A stretch of DNA of 64,000 nt, taken from positions 930,001 through 994,000 of the forward strand of contig NZ_JARFVA010000001.1 in NCBI RefSeq assembly GCF_029194005.1. Reading direction: 5' to 3'. Within the stretch, counting starts at the first letter, position 1; the number at the start of each line of letters is the position of its first letter. A program made the translations under genes and the position numbers. This DNA is from Flagellimonas okinawensis (lineage in GTDB: Bacteria > Bacteroidota > Bacteroidia > Flavobacteriales > Flavobacteriaceae). Below, in pieces: positions 8,313 to 17,324 of the stretch. The notes beneath the pieces were generated by a model. That model was not told the origin of the DNA. It made no database searches and was given only the letters and a program-made list of their open reading frames with translations.

Positions 8313-9476
8313 TTATTTGCTGGCGAACAGTTTCACATCTTCTTCGGAAACTTCCTTTCCGCCTAAGATAATCAATCGCTCCACCACATTTCGAAGCTCT
8401 CGGACATTTCCTGTCCAGTCATAACTTTTTAAAAGTTCAATTGCCTTTTTCGAGAAACTCTTTTGTGCAATTCCCTGTTCGGCAGCTATTTTTTTCGCGA
8501 AATGCTCTATCAACATTGGAATGTCATCCCTTCTATCGTTAAGAGCTGGTACTTTGATCAATATTACGGCCAAACGATGGTACAAATCCTCCCTGAATTT
8601 GCCATCTTCGATTTCCTTTTTTAAATCCTTATTGGTTGCAGCAAGCACCCGTACATCTACTTTTATATCCTTATCGGAACCTACCCGGCTAATTTTATTC
8701 TCCTGTAAGGCCCTCAGTACTTTGGCTTGGGCAGAAAGGCTCATATCGCCTATTTCATCCAAAAAGATGGTACCCTTATTGGCAGCTTCGAACTTTCCAG
8801 CACGATCCTTTACCGCAGAGGTAAATGCACCTTTGACGTGGCCGAACAATTCGCTCTCGATCAATTCGGATGGAATTGCGGCACAATTGACTTCTATAAA
8901 AGGTGAGGATGATCGAGGACTTTTTTCGTGTACCCAATGTGCCACCAATTCCTTTCCTGTTCCATTGGACCCAGTAATCAGCACTCTGGCATCGGTAGGG
9001 GCTACTTTCTCTATCATCTCCTTAATGGCACCAATTTCCTTGCTCTCCCCGATCATTTCATAGTTCTTGGAAATCTTTTTCTTTAGCACCTTATTTTCTA
9101 CCGCTAATTCCTTTCTATCCAAGGCATTACGAACAGTGGTCAACAATCTATTTAGATCTGGTGGTTTGGAAATATAATCGTAAGCTCCCAATCTCATGGT
9201 ATTGACAGCCGTATCCAAATCTCCATGACCGGAAATCATGATGAACGGGATCTCAGGTTTAATCTTCTTGGCGGCCTCCAAGACTTCCACACCATCCATT
9301 TTTGGCATTTTTATATCACAAAGCACGAGGTCGAAATCTTCTTTTTTGATAATGTCTATGCCGGCAAGGCCGTCTTCGGCCTCAACAACGTTATAACTGT
9401 CGTTTTCTTCTGCCAGTATTTTTACCAGTACTCTCCTAATTGCGGATTCGTCCTCAATTACCAAAATCTTTGCCAT
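8313..9476 (-). CDS. NtrC-like sigma-54 regulator lacking a DNA-binding domain
   Basis: A two-component response regulator of 387 residues. Residues 1-120 are a receiver domain with acidic residues E8 and D9, phosphoacceptor D54 (CDIKMPKMDG), S82 and K104. Residues 140-375 are an AAA+ sigma-54 activation domain: Walker A GSNGTGKE (169-176), Walker B TIFLDEIGD (about 236), arginine-finger region REDLYHRL (about 295-302). The sigma-54 contact loop reads GAFTSA (216-221) rather than GAFTGA. The protein ends about 12 residues after WTGNVRELRNVVERL, so the usual Fis-type helix-turn-helix is absent. No sensor kinase gene is adjacent. It is the last gene of a minus-strand run. Confidence 0.92.
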   Translation of the reverse strand: MAKILVIEDESAIRRVLVKILAEENDSYNVVEAEDGLAGIDIIKKEDFDLVLCDIKMPKMDGVEVLEAAKKIKPEIPFIMISGHGDLDTAVNTMRLGAYDYISKPPDLNRLLTTVRNALDRKELAVENKVLKKKISKNYEMIGESKEIGAIKEMIEKVAPTDARVLITGSNGTGKELVAHWVHEKSPRSSSPFIEVNCAAIPSELIESELFGHVKGAFTSAVKDRAGKFEAANKGTIFLDEIGDMSLSAQAKVLRALQENKISRVGSDKDIKVDVRVLAATNKDLKKEIEDGKFREDLYHRLAVILIKVPALNDRRDDIPMLIEHFAKKIAAEQGIAQKSFSKKAIELLKSYDWTGNVRELRNVVERLIILGGKEVSEEDVKLFASK

Positions 9477-9486
9477 ATGCTTTTAT

Positions 9487-10356
9487 TTAAAATATTCCAA
9501 TCTTGATGCCTGTCCTAATATAAAAATTTGCTTCGTTATTGAACAAATAGACTTCACCTCTATCACTATTCCTTAATTTACCTTCCTGAACCAAAGTGCT
9601 TCCAGCGATGGCAAAGAAGGCAATATTATTGGTCACGTTATATTGATAACCCAATGTTCCTACCAGTGAATTGAGGGAAATTCGAGAGGCAACCATACCA
9701 TTGTCCAAAACAACATCGTTTTGCAGGTTCATAAAATAACCATCCAAGAACAATGCCAACTCCAAACTGTGCTTATTCCCCATGTGGTATTTTAAATTGG
9801 ATTTGGGCACTCCGATCACAAAAGACCAGTTTGGATCAAACCTTCTGTAATAGTGTATCAACGGAAGTGGCACCGGAATACCTGTGGTACTATTATAGGT
9901 AAGCCCCAATACAATTCTGTATGGCTTGTCCGCCTTGGGTTTTTCCTTCCAAAAAGCCGCTGAGGCATTCATGAAAAAATCATCCCCAATAACTCCGTCC
10001 AATAAGTTGGACGCCACTCTTGGAGTTAATATGGTGACAAAGTTCCAGTTTTCGTTCCACTTGGTAAGAAACCCAAGGTTAAAATCAAAAATATGGAAAC
10101 GGATCATCTCCTTTTTATCGTAAGGAAGGTCGGCAGAGTAGCCCATATCAAAACGGTTGTACTCCAATCCGGTTATTAGATAATCCTTCTTTTCGTTCAG
10201 CTTTATGGGCACATTGATCAATGCTTTGTATCGCTGGGTCTTTATCCCGGTATCGTTCTCGGGAACATTAAGATACTCCAGCCTAAAAACATCCGTGCTT
10301 TGAGCAAATAAACTATAACTGCATAGTATTACAACGAAAGTAAACCACTTTCTTAT
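9487..10356 (-). CDS. DUF6268-like outer-membrane beta-barrel protein, unusual start
   Basis: The frame is open from directly after the stop codon of the mscS gene to 9487. Its N-terminal part encodes a convincing signal peptide (IRKWFTFVVILCSYSLFAQS), but no ATG, GTG or TTG precedes it. The only initiation candidates are ATA (10356) or ATT (10362); the first TTG, at 10221, would delete the signal peptide. The mature part has alternating amphipathic strands ending in ANFYIRTGIKIGIF, typical of outer-membrane barrels, and resembles DUF6268. Either a rare start codon is used or the gene was damaged at its start. It lies between mscS and the NtrC-like gene, ten bases from the latter. Confidence 0.7.
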   Translation of the reverse strand: MRKWFTFVVILCSYSLFAQSTDVFRLEYLNVPENDTGIKTQRYKALINVPIKLNEKKDYLITGLEYNRFDMGYSADLPYDKKEMIRFHIFDFNLGFLTKWNENWNFVTILTPRVASNLLDGVIGDDFFMNASAAFWKEKPKADKPYRIVLGLTYNSTTGIPVPLPLIHYYRRFDPNWSFVIGVPKSNLKYHMGNKHSLELALFLDGYFMNLQNDVVLDNGMVASRISLNSLVGTLGYQYNVTNNIAFFAIAGSTLVQEGKLRNSDRGEVYLFNNEANFYIRTGIKIGIF

Positions 10357-10389
10357 TGCAATATGATTAACCGAGGTTTTTATGACTTT

Positions 10390-11277
10390 TTATTGTTTTG
10401 GCTGAATAATGTGTATGTCGCGTTGTGGAAACGGAATACTAACGTTGTTTTCCTTGAATTTGGTATTTATTTTATACCTCATTTCACTTTTGATCCTAGG
10501 GTCCCTAAAAGTGTCGTTCGTAAAAAAGTAAACAGAAAAAACTAAAGCGGAATCCCCAAAATCTTCAAAAAGGACAAATGGTTTTGGATTTTTAAGCACT
10601 TGTTTTTGCGTTGCTGCTACCTCTTCGAGAATTTTGGTCACTAAATCCACATCGCTACCATAAGCCACACCAACGGTTACTTTTTCACGTGTAGTCCTAT
10701 GATTTTGAGTATAATTATAAACGATATCACTGATAAACTTGTGATTGGGCAAAATCAAAACCTTATCGTCCCGAGTAATGGCCCTTGTGGTCCTAAGTTT
10801 GATTTCGAAAACCTTACCGACCTTACCGTCTACTTCCACTACATCTCCGACTTGCAGGGATTTGTCTATTATAATGAATATTCCTCCCAAAATGTCTTTG
10901 AACAGCTCCTGCAAGGCAAGACCCAAACCTACAAATAATGCTGCAGAGGCCGTGATCACGAGCGTTATATCAACTCCGGCCGCACTAAGTGTAACCAGTA
11001 CAGCTATTAAATAGACCACATAATTGAGAAACTTGAAGACACTGGTAAATTTTTGTTTGTCTTCCTGCTGCATTTTACGGGTAATAATGTGCCGTATCCA
11101 TTTTAAAATAAACTTTGTCGCCACCAAAGCCACCGTTAACAACAACAATAGCCCTATGGTCAAATGGATGGACTTTTCACCTTCCCCTATATGGAATCCA
11201 ATATCCAAAAAATCCTTGATGGACCCCCAAACATCTTCTTTTATAATTTCCTTTAATTCTTCTGCACCTTCTTGCAT
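10390..11277 (-). CDS. Small-conductance mechanosensitive channel, MscS family
   Basis: A 295-residue channel that opens under membrane tension and protects against hypo-osmotic shock. Three hydrophobic segments come first (about residues 38-58, 80-100 and 105-130). Helix 3 (ASAALFVGLGLALQELFKDI) has the Ala/Gly packing of MscS pores. It is followed by the beta domain (IIDKSLQVGDVVEVDGKVGKV) and the alpha/beta C-terminal domain. Length is normal for short MscS proteins. It begins six bases after the ABC permease gene and probably shares its transcript. Confidence 0.92.
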   Translation of the reverse strand: MQEGAEELKEIIKEDVWGSIKDFLDIGFHIGEGEKSIHLTIGLLLLLTVALVATKFILKWIRHIITRKMQQEDKQKFTSVFKFLNYVVYLIAVLVTLSAAGVDITLVITASAALFVGLGLALQELFKDILGGIFIIIDKSLQVGDVVEVDGKVGKVFEIKLRTTRAITRDDKVLILPNHKFISDIVYNYTQNHRTTREKVTVGVAYGSDVDLVTKILEEVAATQKQVLKNPKPFVLFEDFGDSALVFSVYFFTNDTFRDPRIKSEMRYKINTKFKENNVSIPFPQRDIHIIQPKQ

Positions 11278-11283
11278 ACTATT

Positions 11284-12624
11284 TTAATATCTCAACCATT
11301 TTATCAATTCCTTGTACGTCGGCTTTTTTCCGTACATCAAAATACCTGTCCTATATATTTTTGCCGCCAGTGATACTATACCAAAAAAGGTAATGATCAA
11401 AAGGAAAACAGACAACAAAAATTGCCATAAGGGCACTCCTCCTTCGCCAATGCCACCGGGCAAACGCATCAACATAACAATGGGCGATGTCAATGGAAAC
11501 AATGAAAACCCAACGGCAATGGGTCCATGCGGGTTACTAAAAACGGAAAAGAACCCAACATAGATTGCCAACATTAAAGGTAATATAATAGGAAATATAA
11601 ATTGCTGTGTATCCGTCTCATTGTCCACAGCAGCGCCAATGGCTGCATATATTGAACTGTAGATCAAATAACCCAATACAAAATATATAAAGAACGATAC
11701 GATGAGCAGTCCCCAAGGAATATCGTAGACCTCCTTGGCATACATCATCATTTTACCGTCCATGGCCCCAAATTGAGACACCCCTGTCATTGGGCCAGCT
11801 TGTACTTGTCCATCCGCCGATAAAGCGGAAAGGTCAATGCCAAAAATCATGACCGCAACCAACAAAAGTGCAGATGCGGAAACTATCCAAATGGAAAATT
11901 GTGTTATTCCGGCCAATGAATTACCAATTATTTTTCCAAGCATCAGTTGGAATGGCTTAACCGAGGATATGATCACTTCTATGATCCTACTTGTTTTTTC
12001 CTCAATAACGCTGCGCATCACAAAACCTCCATATATAATAATGAACATCATGATCGCGTATCCAAACCCACCACCAATAATTGCCTTGATCTCATTGATG
12101 CCTTTCATGCTCTTTTCACCACTAAAGGTGGACAAGTTGATTTCAAAAGGTTCTTCTACACTGGAAAATTGGTCAGAGGTAACCCCTAACTTCTGTAAAC
12201 GGTCTTGCCTAAGTTGCTTTTGAAAAACACCCTCCAACTCTTGGGTAACCGCGGTATTGGGATTTTCTTTGGTAAAAAGATAACTTTCGTTCGCTACTTT
12301 TTCCACCGTTTCCCCGTTTGGAATGTACAGTAACCCATAATATTCCAATGCGGTAGTGGAGTCCTTTGCCTGTTCCAAGGTCAAATCCTCAAAATGTACA
12401 TAGGATATATTTTTGGACGGTTTCAGTGTTTGATAAAAGAAAGCACTATCATCCAGAACGGTAATTACTCTGGCCTCATTATCATTGACCTTCGCCAAAT
12501 AGGCTATCAAAACCGTCATCCCCACCAGTAACAAAGGACTTAATATGGTCATTACAATAAAGGAACGGTTCCTCACCTTTGCCAAATACTCCCTTTTTAT
12601 GATCAACCCGAGTTTACTTGCCAT
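11284..12624 (-). CDS. ABC-2 type permease, NatB-like exporter subunit
   Basis: Membrane subunit of an ABC exporter, 446 residues. It has one N-terminal helix, a large extracytoplasmic region (about 45-170), then five or six helices (from GGGFGYAIMMFIIIYGGFVM to the C-terminal segment LLSVFLLIITFFGIVSLAA). The motif VIEEKTSRIIEVIISSVKP is typical of ABC-2/NatB permeases. Related systems export sodium or other toxic compounds; the substrate here cannot be read from sequence. It overlaps the ATPase gene by 11 bases, so the two are coupled. Confidence 0.9.
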   Translation of the reverse strand: MASKLGLIIKREYLAKVRNRSFIVMTILSPLLLVGMTVLIAYLAKVNDNEARVITVLDDSAFFYQTLKPSKNISYVHFEDLTLEQAKDSTTALEYYGLLYIPNGETVEKVANESYLFTKENPNTAVTQELEGVFQKQLRQDRLQKLGVTSDQFSSVEEPFEINLSTFSGEKSMKGINEIKAIIGGGFGYAIMMFIIIYGGFVMRSVIEEKTSRIIEVIISSVKPFQLMLGKIIGNSLAGITQFSIWIVSASALLLVAVMIFGIDLSALSADGQVQAGPMTGVSQFGAMDGKMMMYAKEVYDIPWGLLIVSFFIYFVLGYLIYSSIYAAIGAAVDNETDTQQFIFPIILPLMLAIYVGFFSVFSNPHGPIAVGFSLFPLTSPIVMLMRLPGGIGEGGVPLWQFLLSVFLLIITFFGIVSLAAKIYRTGILMYGKKPTYKELIKWLRY

Positions 12625-13552
12625 TGTCCTTTTTGTTTACGGTTTGAATAAAAATATCGTTCGCAGATGGTATGGTTTCCTCGAATCTGTTAATATTGGC
12701 TCCTTTGGATAGTTCCATTAAAATATCACCGGTTTTATGGGTTGGTAGTTGCACCCTGAAATTCAACTGGTTGTCCTCTGCATCTATTTCAGAAGAAAGG
12801 ATATTAAATTTATCCTTCAATGCATTCATCAATGCTTCCGCATCCCTATCAACATGAAGGCCAACATTAAAAATGTTGTTCTTGTATGCTTTTTTGATGT
12901 CCGACAATTTGCCATCCAAAATCTTTTCCGATTTATGGATCAGCGCAATATATTCACACAGTTCTTCAACGGACTCCATACGGTGCGTGGAAAAAATTAT
13001 AGAGGTCCCATTTTCCTTTAATTGAAGAATTTCATCTTTGATGATATTGGCATTTATAGGGTCAAAACCACTAAAAGGCTCATCGAATATCAGCAATTTA
13101 GGTTCGTGCAGTACGGTAACAATAAACTGTACCTTTTGAGCCATTCCTTTGGAGAGTTCCTGGATTTTTTTATCCCACCAATCACCAATGTCCAAACGGT
13201 CGAACCAATATTTTAGCCTTGTCTTGGCCTCACTCTTGGACAACCCCTTCAACTGCGCCAAATAAAGGGCCTGCTCCCCTACCTTCATACTTTTGTATAG
13301 GCCCCGTTCCTCTGGTAAATAACCTATAGAAGCTATATGCTTTGGAGCCAAGGGCTCCCCATTCAAGAAAATCTCACCTGAATCTTGATGGGTAATTTGA
13401 TTGATGATTCTAATAAAGGATGTTTTGCCTGCCCCGTTCGGGCCCAAAAGTCCGTAAATGCAATTCTTGGGGATTTGCAGTGAAATGTTGCTCAGCGCTG
13501 TGTAGTCACCATAAGTTTTGGTCACATTTTTGGCAACAAGGATATGATCCAT
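12614..13552 (-). CDS. ABC transporter ATPase, NatA-like
   Basis: ATP-hydrolysing subunit of the exporter encoded with the next gene. The 312-residue protein has Walker A GPNGAGKTSF (about residues 38-47), signature ELSKGMAQKVQ (a NatA-type variant of LSGGQ), Walker B LLIFDEPFSGFDP and H-loop STHRM, plus a C-terminal extension of about 90 residues as in NatA-like proteins. A minus-strand TATCTTTG (13574-13567) lies 15 bases before the start and may be its -7 promoter element. Confidence 0.92.
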   Translation of the reverse strand: MDHILVAKNVTKTYGDYTALSNISLQIPKNCIYGLLGPNGAGKTSFIRIINQITHQDSGEIFLNGEPLAPKHIASIGYLPEERGLYKSMKVGEQALYLAQLKGLSKSEAKTRLKYWFDRLDIGDWWDKKIQELSKGMAQKVQFIVTVLHEPKLLIFDEPFSGFDPINANIIKDEILQLKENGTSIIFSTHRMESVEELCEYIALIHKSEKILDGKLSDIKKAYKNNIFNVGLHVDRDAEALMNALKDKFNILSSEIDAEDNQLNFRVQLPTHKTGDILMELSKGANINRFEETIPSANDIFIQTVNKKDNGK

Positions 13553-13566
13553 GTAAACTGTTTTTT

Positions 13567-13574
13567 CAAAGATA
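13567..13574 (-). promoter_or_regulatory. Putative -7 element of the ABC/mscS/regulator run
   Basis: TATCTTTG on the minus strand fits TAnnTTTG, 15 bases upstream of the ATPase start. No TTG box is found at the expected spacing, so confidence is modest. Confidence 0.35.
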
Positions 13575-13613
13575 TGTATTTGCTGGATACCGGATTTCCC
13601 TTAAAAACAAAAA

Positions 13614-13640
13614 CCCACCCTTAACAAAATCAAGGATGGG
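13614..13640 (-). terminator. Terminator of grpE-dnaJ
   Basis: Read on the minus strand, CCCATCCTT and AAGGGTGGG form a 9-bp stem with one mismatch. It is followed by a T-rich tract (TTTTTGTTTTT). It sits about 90 bases after the dnaJ stop codon. Confidence 0.7.
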
Positions 13641-13732
13641 AAAAAAATTGCTATGAAAAAGAAAATTAGATATCGGTCACCCAACATCAGTTCCAAATAT
13701 ACGTTTTTTATTTTAACAGCAGGTTTAATTTT

Positions 13733-14851
13733 CTAGGAGAACATATCTTTTACCTTTTCAAAAAAGGATTTATCCGACTTTTCCGGCCTTGGAACAAAGT
13801 TGTCATCTTCTTGCATTCGTTCAAAAAACTCCCGTTGTTCCTTATTTATGTTCTTTGGGGTCCAAACATTCACATGGACCAATAAATCTCCTGCTCCATA
13901 ACCATTTAGGCTATTGATTCCTTTGCCACGCAATCTTAGGATTTTTCCGGATTGAAGTCCAGGTTCCAGCTTTATGCGGACTTTACCTCCAATGGCATCT
14001 ATTTCCTTGGAACTGCCCAATACTGCTTCGGGCATGCTTATGTAAAGATCATAATGAAGGTTATCCCCCTCTCTTTTTAAGGTTTCGTGCTCAACGGTCT
14101 CGATAGCTACCAACAAATCACCGGAAATTCCGTTTCCTGGAGCTTCGTTACCTTTTCCTGCGACCTTCAACTGCATACCATCTTCAACTCCGGCAGGAAT
14201 TTTAATGGAAACTGTTTCTTCTTCCACTTTTAATCCCTGTGCATCGGCTCCAGCTGGTTTTTTATCTATGGATTGTCCGGCTCCACCACATGTGGTACAT
14301 GTTGTTGCCGTCTGCATCCTTCCCAAAATGGTATTGGTGATCTTGGTAATTTGACCTGTACCGTTACAAGTTGGACATGTTTTATAGGTAACGCCATCGG
14401 CCTGAAGTTTTCGTCTTACCTTAACTTTCTTTTCGACCCCATTGGCCACTTCTTCCAAAGTTAATTTGACACGGATACGTAGATTACTGCCTTTGACTCT
14501 TCGTTGTCCTCCACCAAAGCCGCCAAAACCACTAAATCCACCTCCACCAAAGGCTCCTCCGAAAATATCACCAAATTGACTGAAGATATCGTCCATATTC
14601 ATACCTCCGCCGCCAAAACCTCCGCTTCCATCGAAGGCTGCATGGCCAAACTGGTCATATTTTGCCTTTTTGTCCGGATTTCCCAAAACCTCATATGCCT
14701 CTGCAGATTTTTTAAACATTTCCTCTGCTTTGGCATCACCAGGGTTTTTGTCCGGGTGGAATTCAATGGCCTTTTTTCTATAGGCCTTTTTTATTTCTGC
14801 TGCAGAAGCCCCTTTGGAGACTCCCAATATTTCGTAATAATCCTCCTTCAT
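13733..14851 (-). CDS. dnaJ: Chaperone DnaJ with half-size zinc-finger region
   Basis: Hsp70 co-chaperone that delivers unfolded proteins to DnaK and stimulates its ATPase. Domains in order: J domain (1-70, HPD at 32-34), Gly/Phe-rich linker (75-115), zinc-finger region inserted in C-terminal domain 1, then C-terminal domain 2. Only two CxxCxGxG-type motifs are present (CPTCNGTG and CTTCGGAG) instead of the usual four, so one zinc site should remain. The second unit is followed directly by [11 protein letters not shown]. The reading frame is intact, so this is not a frameshift. It follows grpE by six bases in one operon. Confidence 0.95.
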   Translation of the reverse strand: MKEDYYEILGVSKGASAAEIKKAYRKKAIEFHPDKNPGDAKAEEMFKKSAEAYEVLGNPDKKAKYDQFGHAAFDGSGGFGGGGMNMDDIFSQFGDIFGGAFGGGGFSGFGGFGGGQRRVKGSNLRIRVKLTLEEVANGVEKKVKVRRKLQADGVTYKTCPTCNGTGQITKITNTILGRMQTATTCTTCGGAGQSIDKKPAGADAQGLKVEEETVSIKIPAGVEDGMQLKVAGKGNEAPGNGISGDLLVAIETVEHETLKREGDNLHYDLYISMPEAVLGSSKEIDAIGGKVRIKLEPGLQSGKILRLRGKGINSLNGYGAGDLLVHVNVWTPKNINKEQREFFERMQEDDNFVPRPEKSDKSFFEKVKDMFS

Positions 14852-14857
14852 ACAAAT

Positions 14858-15433
14858 TTAGTTTCCAACAACAACTTTTGGATGTCTTATGATGCGGTCA
14901 CCAAGCTTAAAGCCTTTTTCCACCACATCGATGATTTTACCTTTCATTTTTTCGTCAGGTGCCGGAATTTGGGTAATAGCATCGTGCACTTCTGCATCGA
15001 ACACATCACCAGGTCCAACTTCCACTTGCTCCAAACCTTTGTTCTTTAAGGTCTCCCTGAATTTGTTACTGATCAGTTCAACTCCTTTGAACATTTCTTT
15101 ATCCTCTGATTTGGAAAGTTCTTTCAAAGCCCTATCAAAATCATCCATTATGGGAAGTAATGCCACCATGACTTCCTGACCTGCAGTTTTGAACAAATCC
15201 ATCCGTTCTTTTGAGGTTCTTCGCTTATAATTTTCAAATTCGGCGAAAAGTCTTAAAAATTTCTCCTTTTCCTTTGCCAAATCTTCACGAAGCTGGTCCT
15301 CTTCCGACATTTCGTCCTCATTTGCTTCAGAGTTGTTGTCCTCTATATTTTCATCGTTCAGCTCAGTACTCTCTTCGGTCTGCCCTTTTGTAGGCTCATC
15401 TTCCATTTCCTCAACCTTACTTTTATTGCTCAT
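14858..15433 (-). CDS. grpE: Nucleotide exchange factor GrpE
   Basis: Releases ADP from DnaK. The 191-residue product has an acidic disordered N-terminus (about residues 1-55), a long coiled coil (REDLAKEKEKFLRLFAEFEN), the conserved LLPIMDDFDRAL segment, and the C-terminal beta wing ending in DRIIRHPKVVV. An in-frame codon 45 bases upstream could lengthen it, but that lies within the promoter described below. The ATG at 15433 (MSNKSKVEE) is therefore preferred. dnaJ follows after six bases. dnaK is not in the window. Confidence 0.95.
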   Translation of the reverse strand: MSNKSKVEEMEDEPTKGQTEESTELNDENIEDNNSEANEDEMSEEDQLREDLAKEKEKFLRLFAEFENYKRRTSKERMDLFKTAGQEVMVALLPIMDDFDRALKELSKSEDKEMFKGVELISNKFRETLKNKGLEQVEVGPGDVFDAEVHDAITQIPAPDEKMKGKIIDVVEKGFKLGDRIIRHPKVVVGN

Positions 15434-15463
15434 GATCTTATGTTTTATTCCGGTTTGAAGTGG

Positions 15464-15495
15464 CAAAAGTACTGCCAATTGTATAAAAATGTCAA
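15464..15495 (-). promoter_or_regulatory. grpE-dnaJ promoter
   Basis: On the minus strand TTG (15495-15493), 21 bases, TACTTTTG (15471-15464): a full match to the Bacteroidota housekeeping consensus. Transcription would begin around 15457, about 25 bases before the ATG at 15433, which supports the shorter GrpE start. Confidence 0.65.
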
Positions 15496-15520
15496 AATGT
15501 CACCGCAAAACATAAAAAAA

Positions 15521-15534
15521 TCCGCCTAGGCGGA
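15521..15534 (-). terminator. Terminator of the SDR epimerase gene
   Basis: The self-complementary stem TCCGCC/GGCGGA is followed on the minus strand by a T-rich run (TTTTTTTATG), just past the stop codon of the epimerase gene. Confidence 0.65.
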
Positions 15535-15581
15535 CTCTATATATCTAAAAAGTCATGGAAGACTCTATAAATTCTAATCTC

Positions 15582-16526
15582 TTAAGCCTCAACGGATGCA
15601 GGTACATTCTCCTCTTGGGAACTATACAATGCCTTTAAGGCTTGGCAAATGTTCACATACTGGAAACTGAACCCTTCTTCCTCAATTTTTTTGCTGCTCA
15701 CCCGCTGGCTTCCCAACAATAATGTGGAAATTTTACCTAAAACCAACTTAAGTACAGAGGCTGGGATATTGGGCAACCAAAGTGGTCTGTCCAACATTCT
15801 AGCAAGCTCTTTTGTCATTTTTGTGTTGGTTACAGGGTTTGGGGCAACACCATTGTATACACCACTGAGATTGTTTTCAACAACAAAAGCAAACATTTGC
15901 GCCAAATCCTCAATATGTATCCATGATTGCCATTGCTCTCCACTACCTAGGGTTGCGCCAATAAAATTTTTAACGGGCATTGCCATTTTTGGGAGTGCTC
16001 CTCCATCTTTTGAAAGCACTAATCCTATCCTGATTTTTGCCACATCCAAGCCCAACTTTTCAAAGGTATCTGCTTCGGATTCCCATTTTTGGACAACCTC
16101 TCCCAAAAAACCGTCATCGACTTGGTTGTCACTTTCTTCGTAGTATTCAGAAAATGAATCTGGATAGATGCCTATTGCGGAGGCAGAAACCAAACATTCG
16201 ACTTCGGAATTCTTGGATTGCTCCAAACCTTCTCGCAACGTTCTTAAACTGTTGATACGGCTGGATAGTACTTTTTTTCGATGCTCGGGGGTCCAACGCT
16301 GGGCGATACTGGTTCCGGCCAAATTGATGATGGCCTGAACATTTTTAAAACATTCCAAATCTATTTCCCCTTTTGACGGATTCCAGTAATATCCCTGAAA
16401 ACCATCTTCGGAAGTGATTTTTTCTTTGCTTGTAGTTAAGTAATTGACAGGAATGTCTTTTTGTTGCAACACTTTTGTAATGGCTTGACCAACTAATCCC
16501 GTCGCTCCCGTTATCAACACCTTCAT
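15582..16526 (-). CDS. TIGR01777-family NAD(P)-dependent epimerase
   Basis: A 314-residue extended short-chain dehydrogenase/reductase. The N-terminal MKVLITGATGLVGQAI is the Rossmann nucleotide-binding glycine motif. NLAGTSIAQRWT and the C-terminal DUF1731-like region ending near LLGSQRVSSKKIEEEGFSF mark the TIGR01777 (YfcH/SulA-like) group. The substrate of this group is not established. It has its own terminator and no obvious operon partner. The interval 16527-16658 holds no recognisable gene. Confidence 0.9.
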   Translation of the reverse strand: MKVLITGATGLVGQAITKVLQQKDIPVNYLTTSKEKITSEDGFQGYYWNPSKGEIDLECFKNVQAIINLAGTSIAQRWTPEHRKKVLSSRINSLRTLREGLEQSKNSEVECLVSASAIGIYPDSFSEYYEESDNQVDDGFLGEVVQKWESEADTFEKLGLDVAKIRIGLVLSKDGGALPKMAMPVKNFIGATLGSGEQWQSWIHIEDLAQMFAFVVENNLSGVYNGVAPNPVTNTKMTKELARMLDRPLWLPNIPASVLKLVLGKISTLLLGSQRVSSKKIEEEGFSFQYVNICQALKALYSSQEENVPASVEA

Positions 16527-16658
16527 ACTATCATTTTGTACAAATTTATAGGTTTAATCGACTGTATTTGAGACGTTAATTTAGGTTTAACATAATTGTT
16601 TAAACTTTAAAACATTTTATGACCCTAAAAACATTGCCTTTTAACAGATTATTGGCAA

Positions 16659-17324
16659 TTATACGGTTTTTATGGCACGGAGCATTTCCCGCTTCCCAGG
16701 CGGGCCAGGTAATCGTTCAACAACAAAACCCACTGCCTGCATGGCTCTTCGCACACTGCCCTTTGCTGCATAAGTTACCAAAACCCCATTGTTTTTAAGG
16801 GCTTGGTACATTTTTAAGAATATATCTTCTGTCCAAAGGTCGGGTTGGACCCTTGCTCCAAATGCATCAAAATAAATGAGGTTGAAAAAATTCTGATCTT
16901 GGATGGACTTGAAGTCCTTTTTTTGTTTTTGAAGCGAAAAATGGGGCGCAATAATTGCATTTTCCTCCCATTTGGAACGGTGCATTTGCTTAAACGCATT
17001 TTCGACATTTTCGAACCCCAATTGCTGGCAATAATCCAATTGCTCGACTTCTTCCAGCAAAACAGGATACGCCTCAACCCCGACATAATTAATCGTGAGT
17101 TGCTGTTTTTGGGCTTCCGCTAAAGTGATGAGCGCATTGAGACCAGTGCCAAAACCAATTTCCAAAATATTGACTTGTTGGTTGTGAAATAACCGCAATC
17201 CATGCTCTATAAAAACGTGGTAAGCTTCTTGGACAGCACCATGTTTGGAGTGGTACTGTTCGTCCCAATCCTCTATTTGGATGGTTTTGGAACCATCTCC
17301 CGTTGTTATTATTTTTCGCTTCAA
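16659..17324 (-). CDS. mnmD: tRNA mnm5s2U methyltransferase MnmD (stand-alone)
   Basis: Performs the last SAM-dependent methylation that makes 5-methylaminomethyl-2-thiouridine at the tRNA wobble position. The 221-residue protein has the SAM site ILEIGFGTGLNALITL (about residues 54-69), the family's DAFGARVQPDLWT motif, and the C-terminal VERLPGPPGKREMLRA. In enterobacteria this activity is the N-terminal half of MnmC; here the FAD-dependent oxidase half is absent, as in other stand-alone MnmD proteins. Its start overlaps the stop of the DUF4920 gene by four bases (ATGA). Confidence 0.9.
   Translation of the reverse strand: MKRKIITTGDGSKTIQIEDWDEQYHSKHGAVQEAYHVFIEHGLRLFHNQQVNILEIGFGTGLNALITLAEAQKQQLTINYVGVEAYPVLLEEVEQLDYCQQLGFENVENAFKQMHRSKWEENAIIAPHFSLQKQKKDFKSIQDQNFFNLIYFDAFGARVQPDLWTEDIFLKMYQALKNNGVLVTYAAKGSVRRAMQAVGFVVERLPGPPGKREMLRAIKTV

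Noticed and set aside
8521..9063. 180-codon plus-strand frame opposite the NtrC-like gene
   Set aside because: The opposite strand encodes clear receiver and AAA+ motifs; this frame is low-complexity Ser/Leu-rich and has no initiation context.
13733..14851. Possible frameshift explaining the missing DnaJ zinc motifs
   Set aside because: The frame is continuous, flanking domains are normal, and the region between the motifs reads as typical flavobacterial DnaJ.
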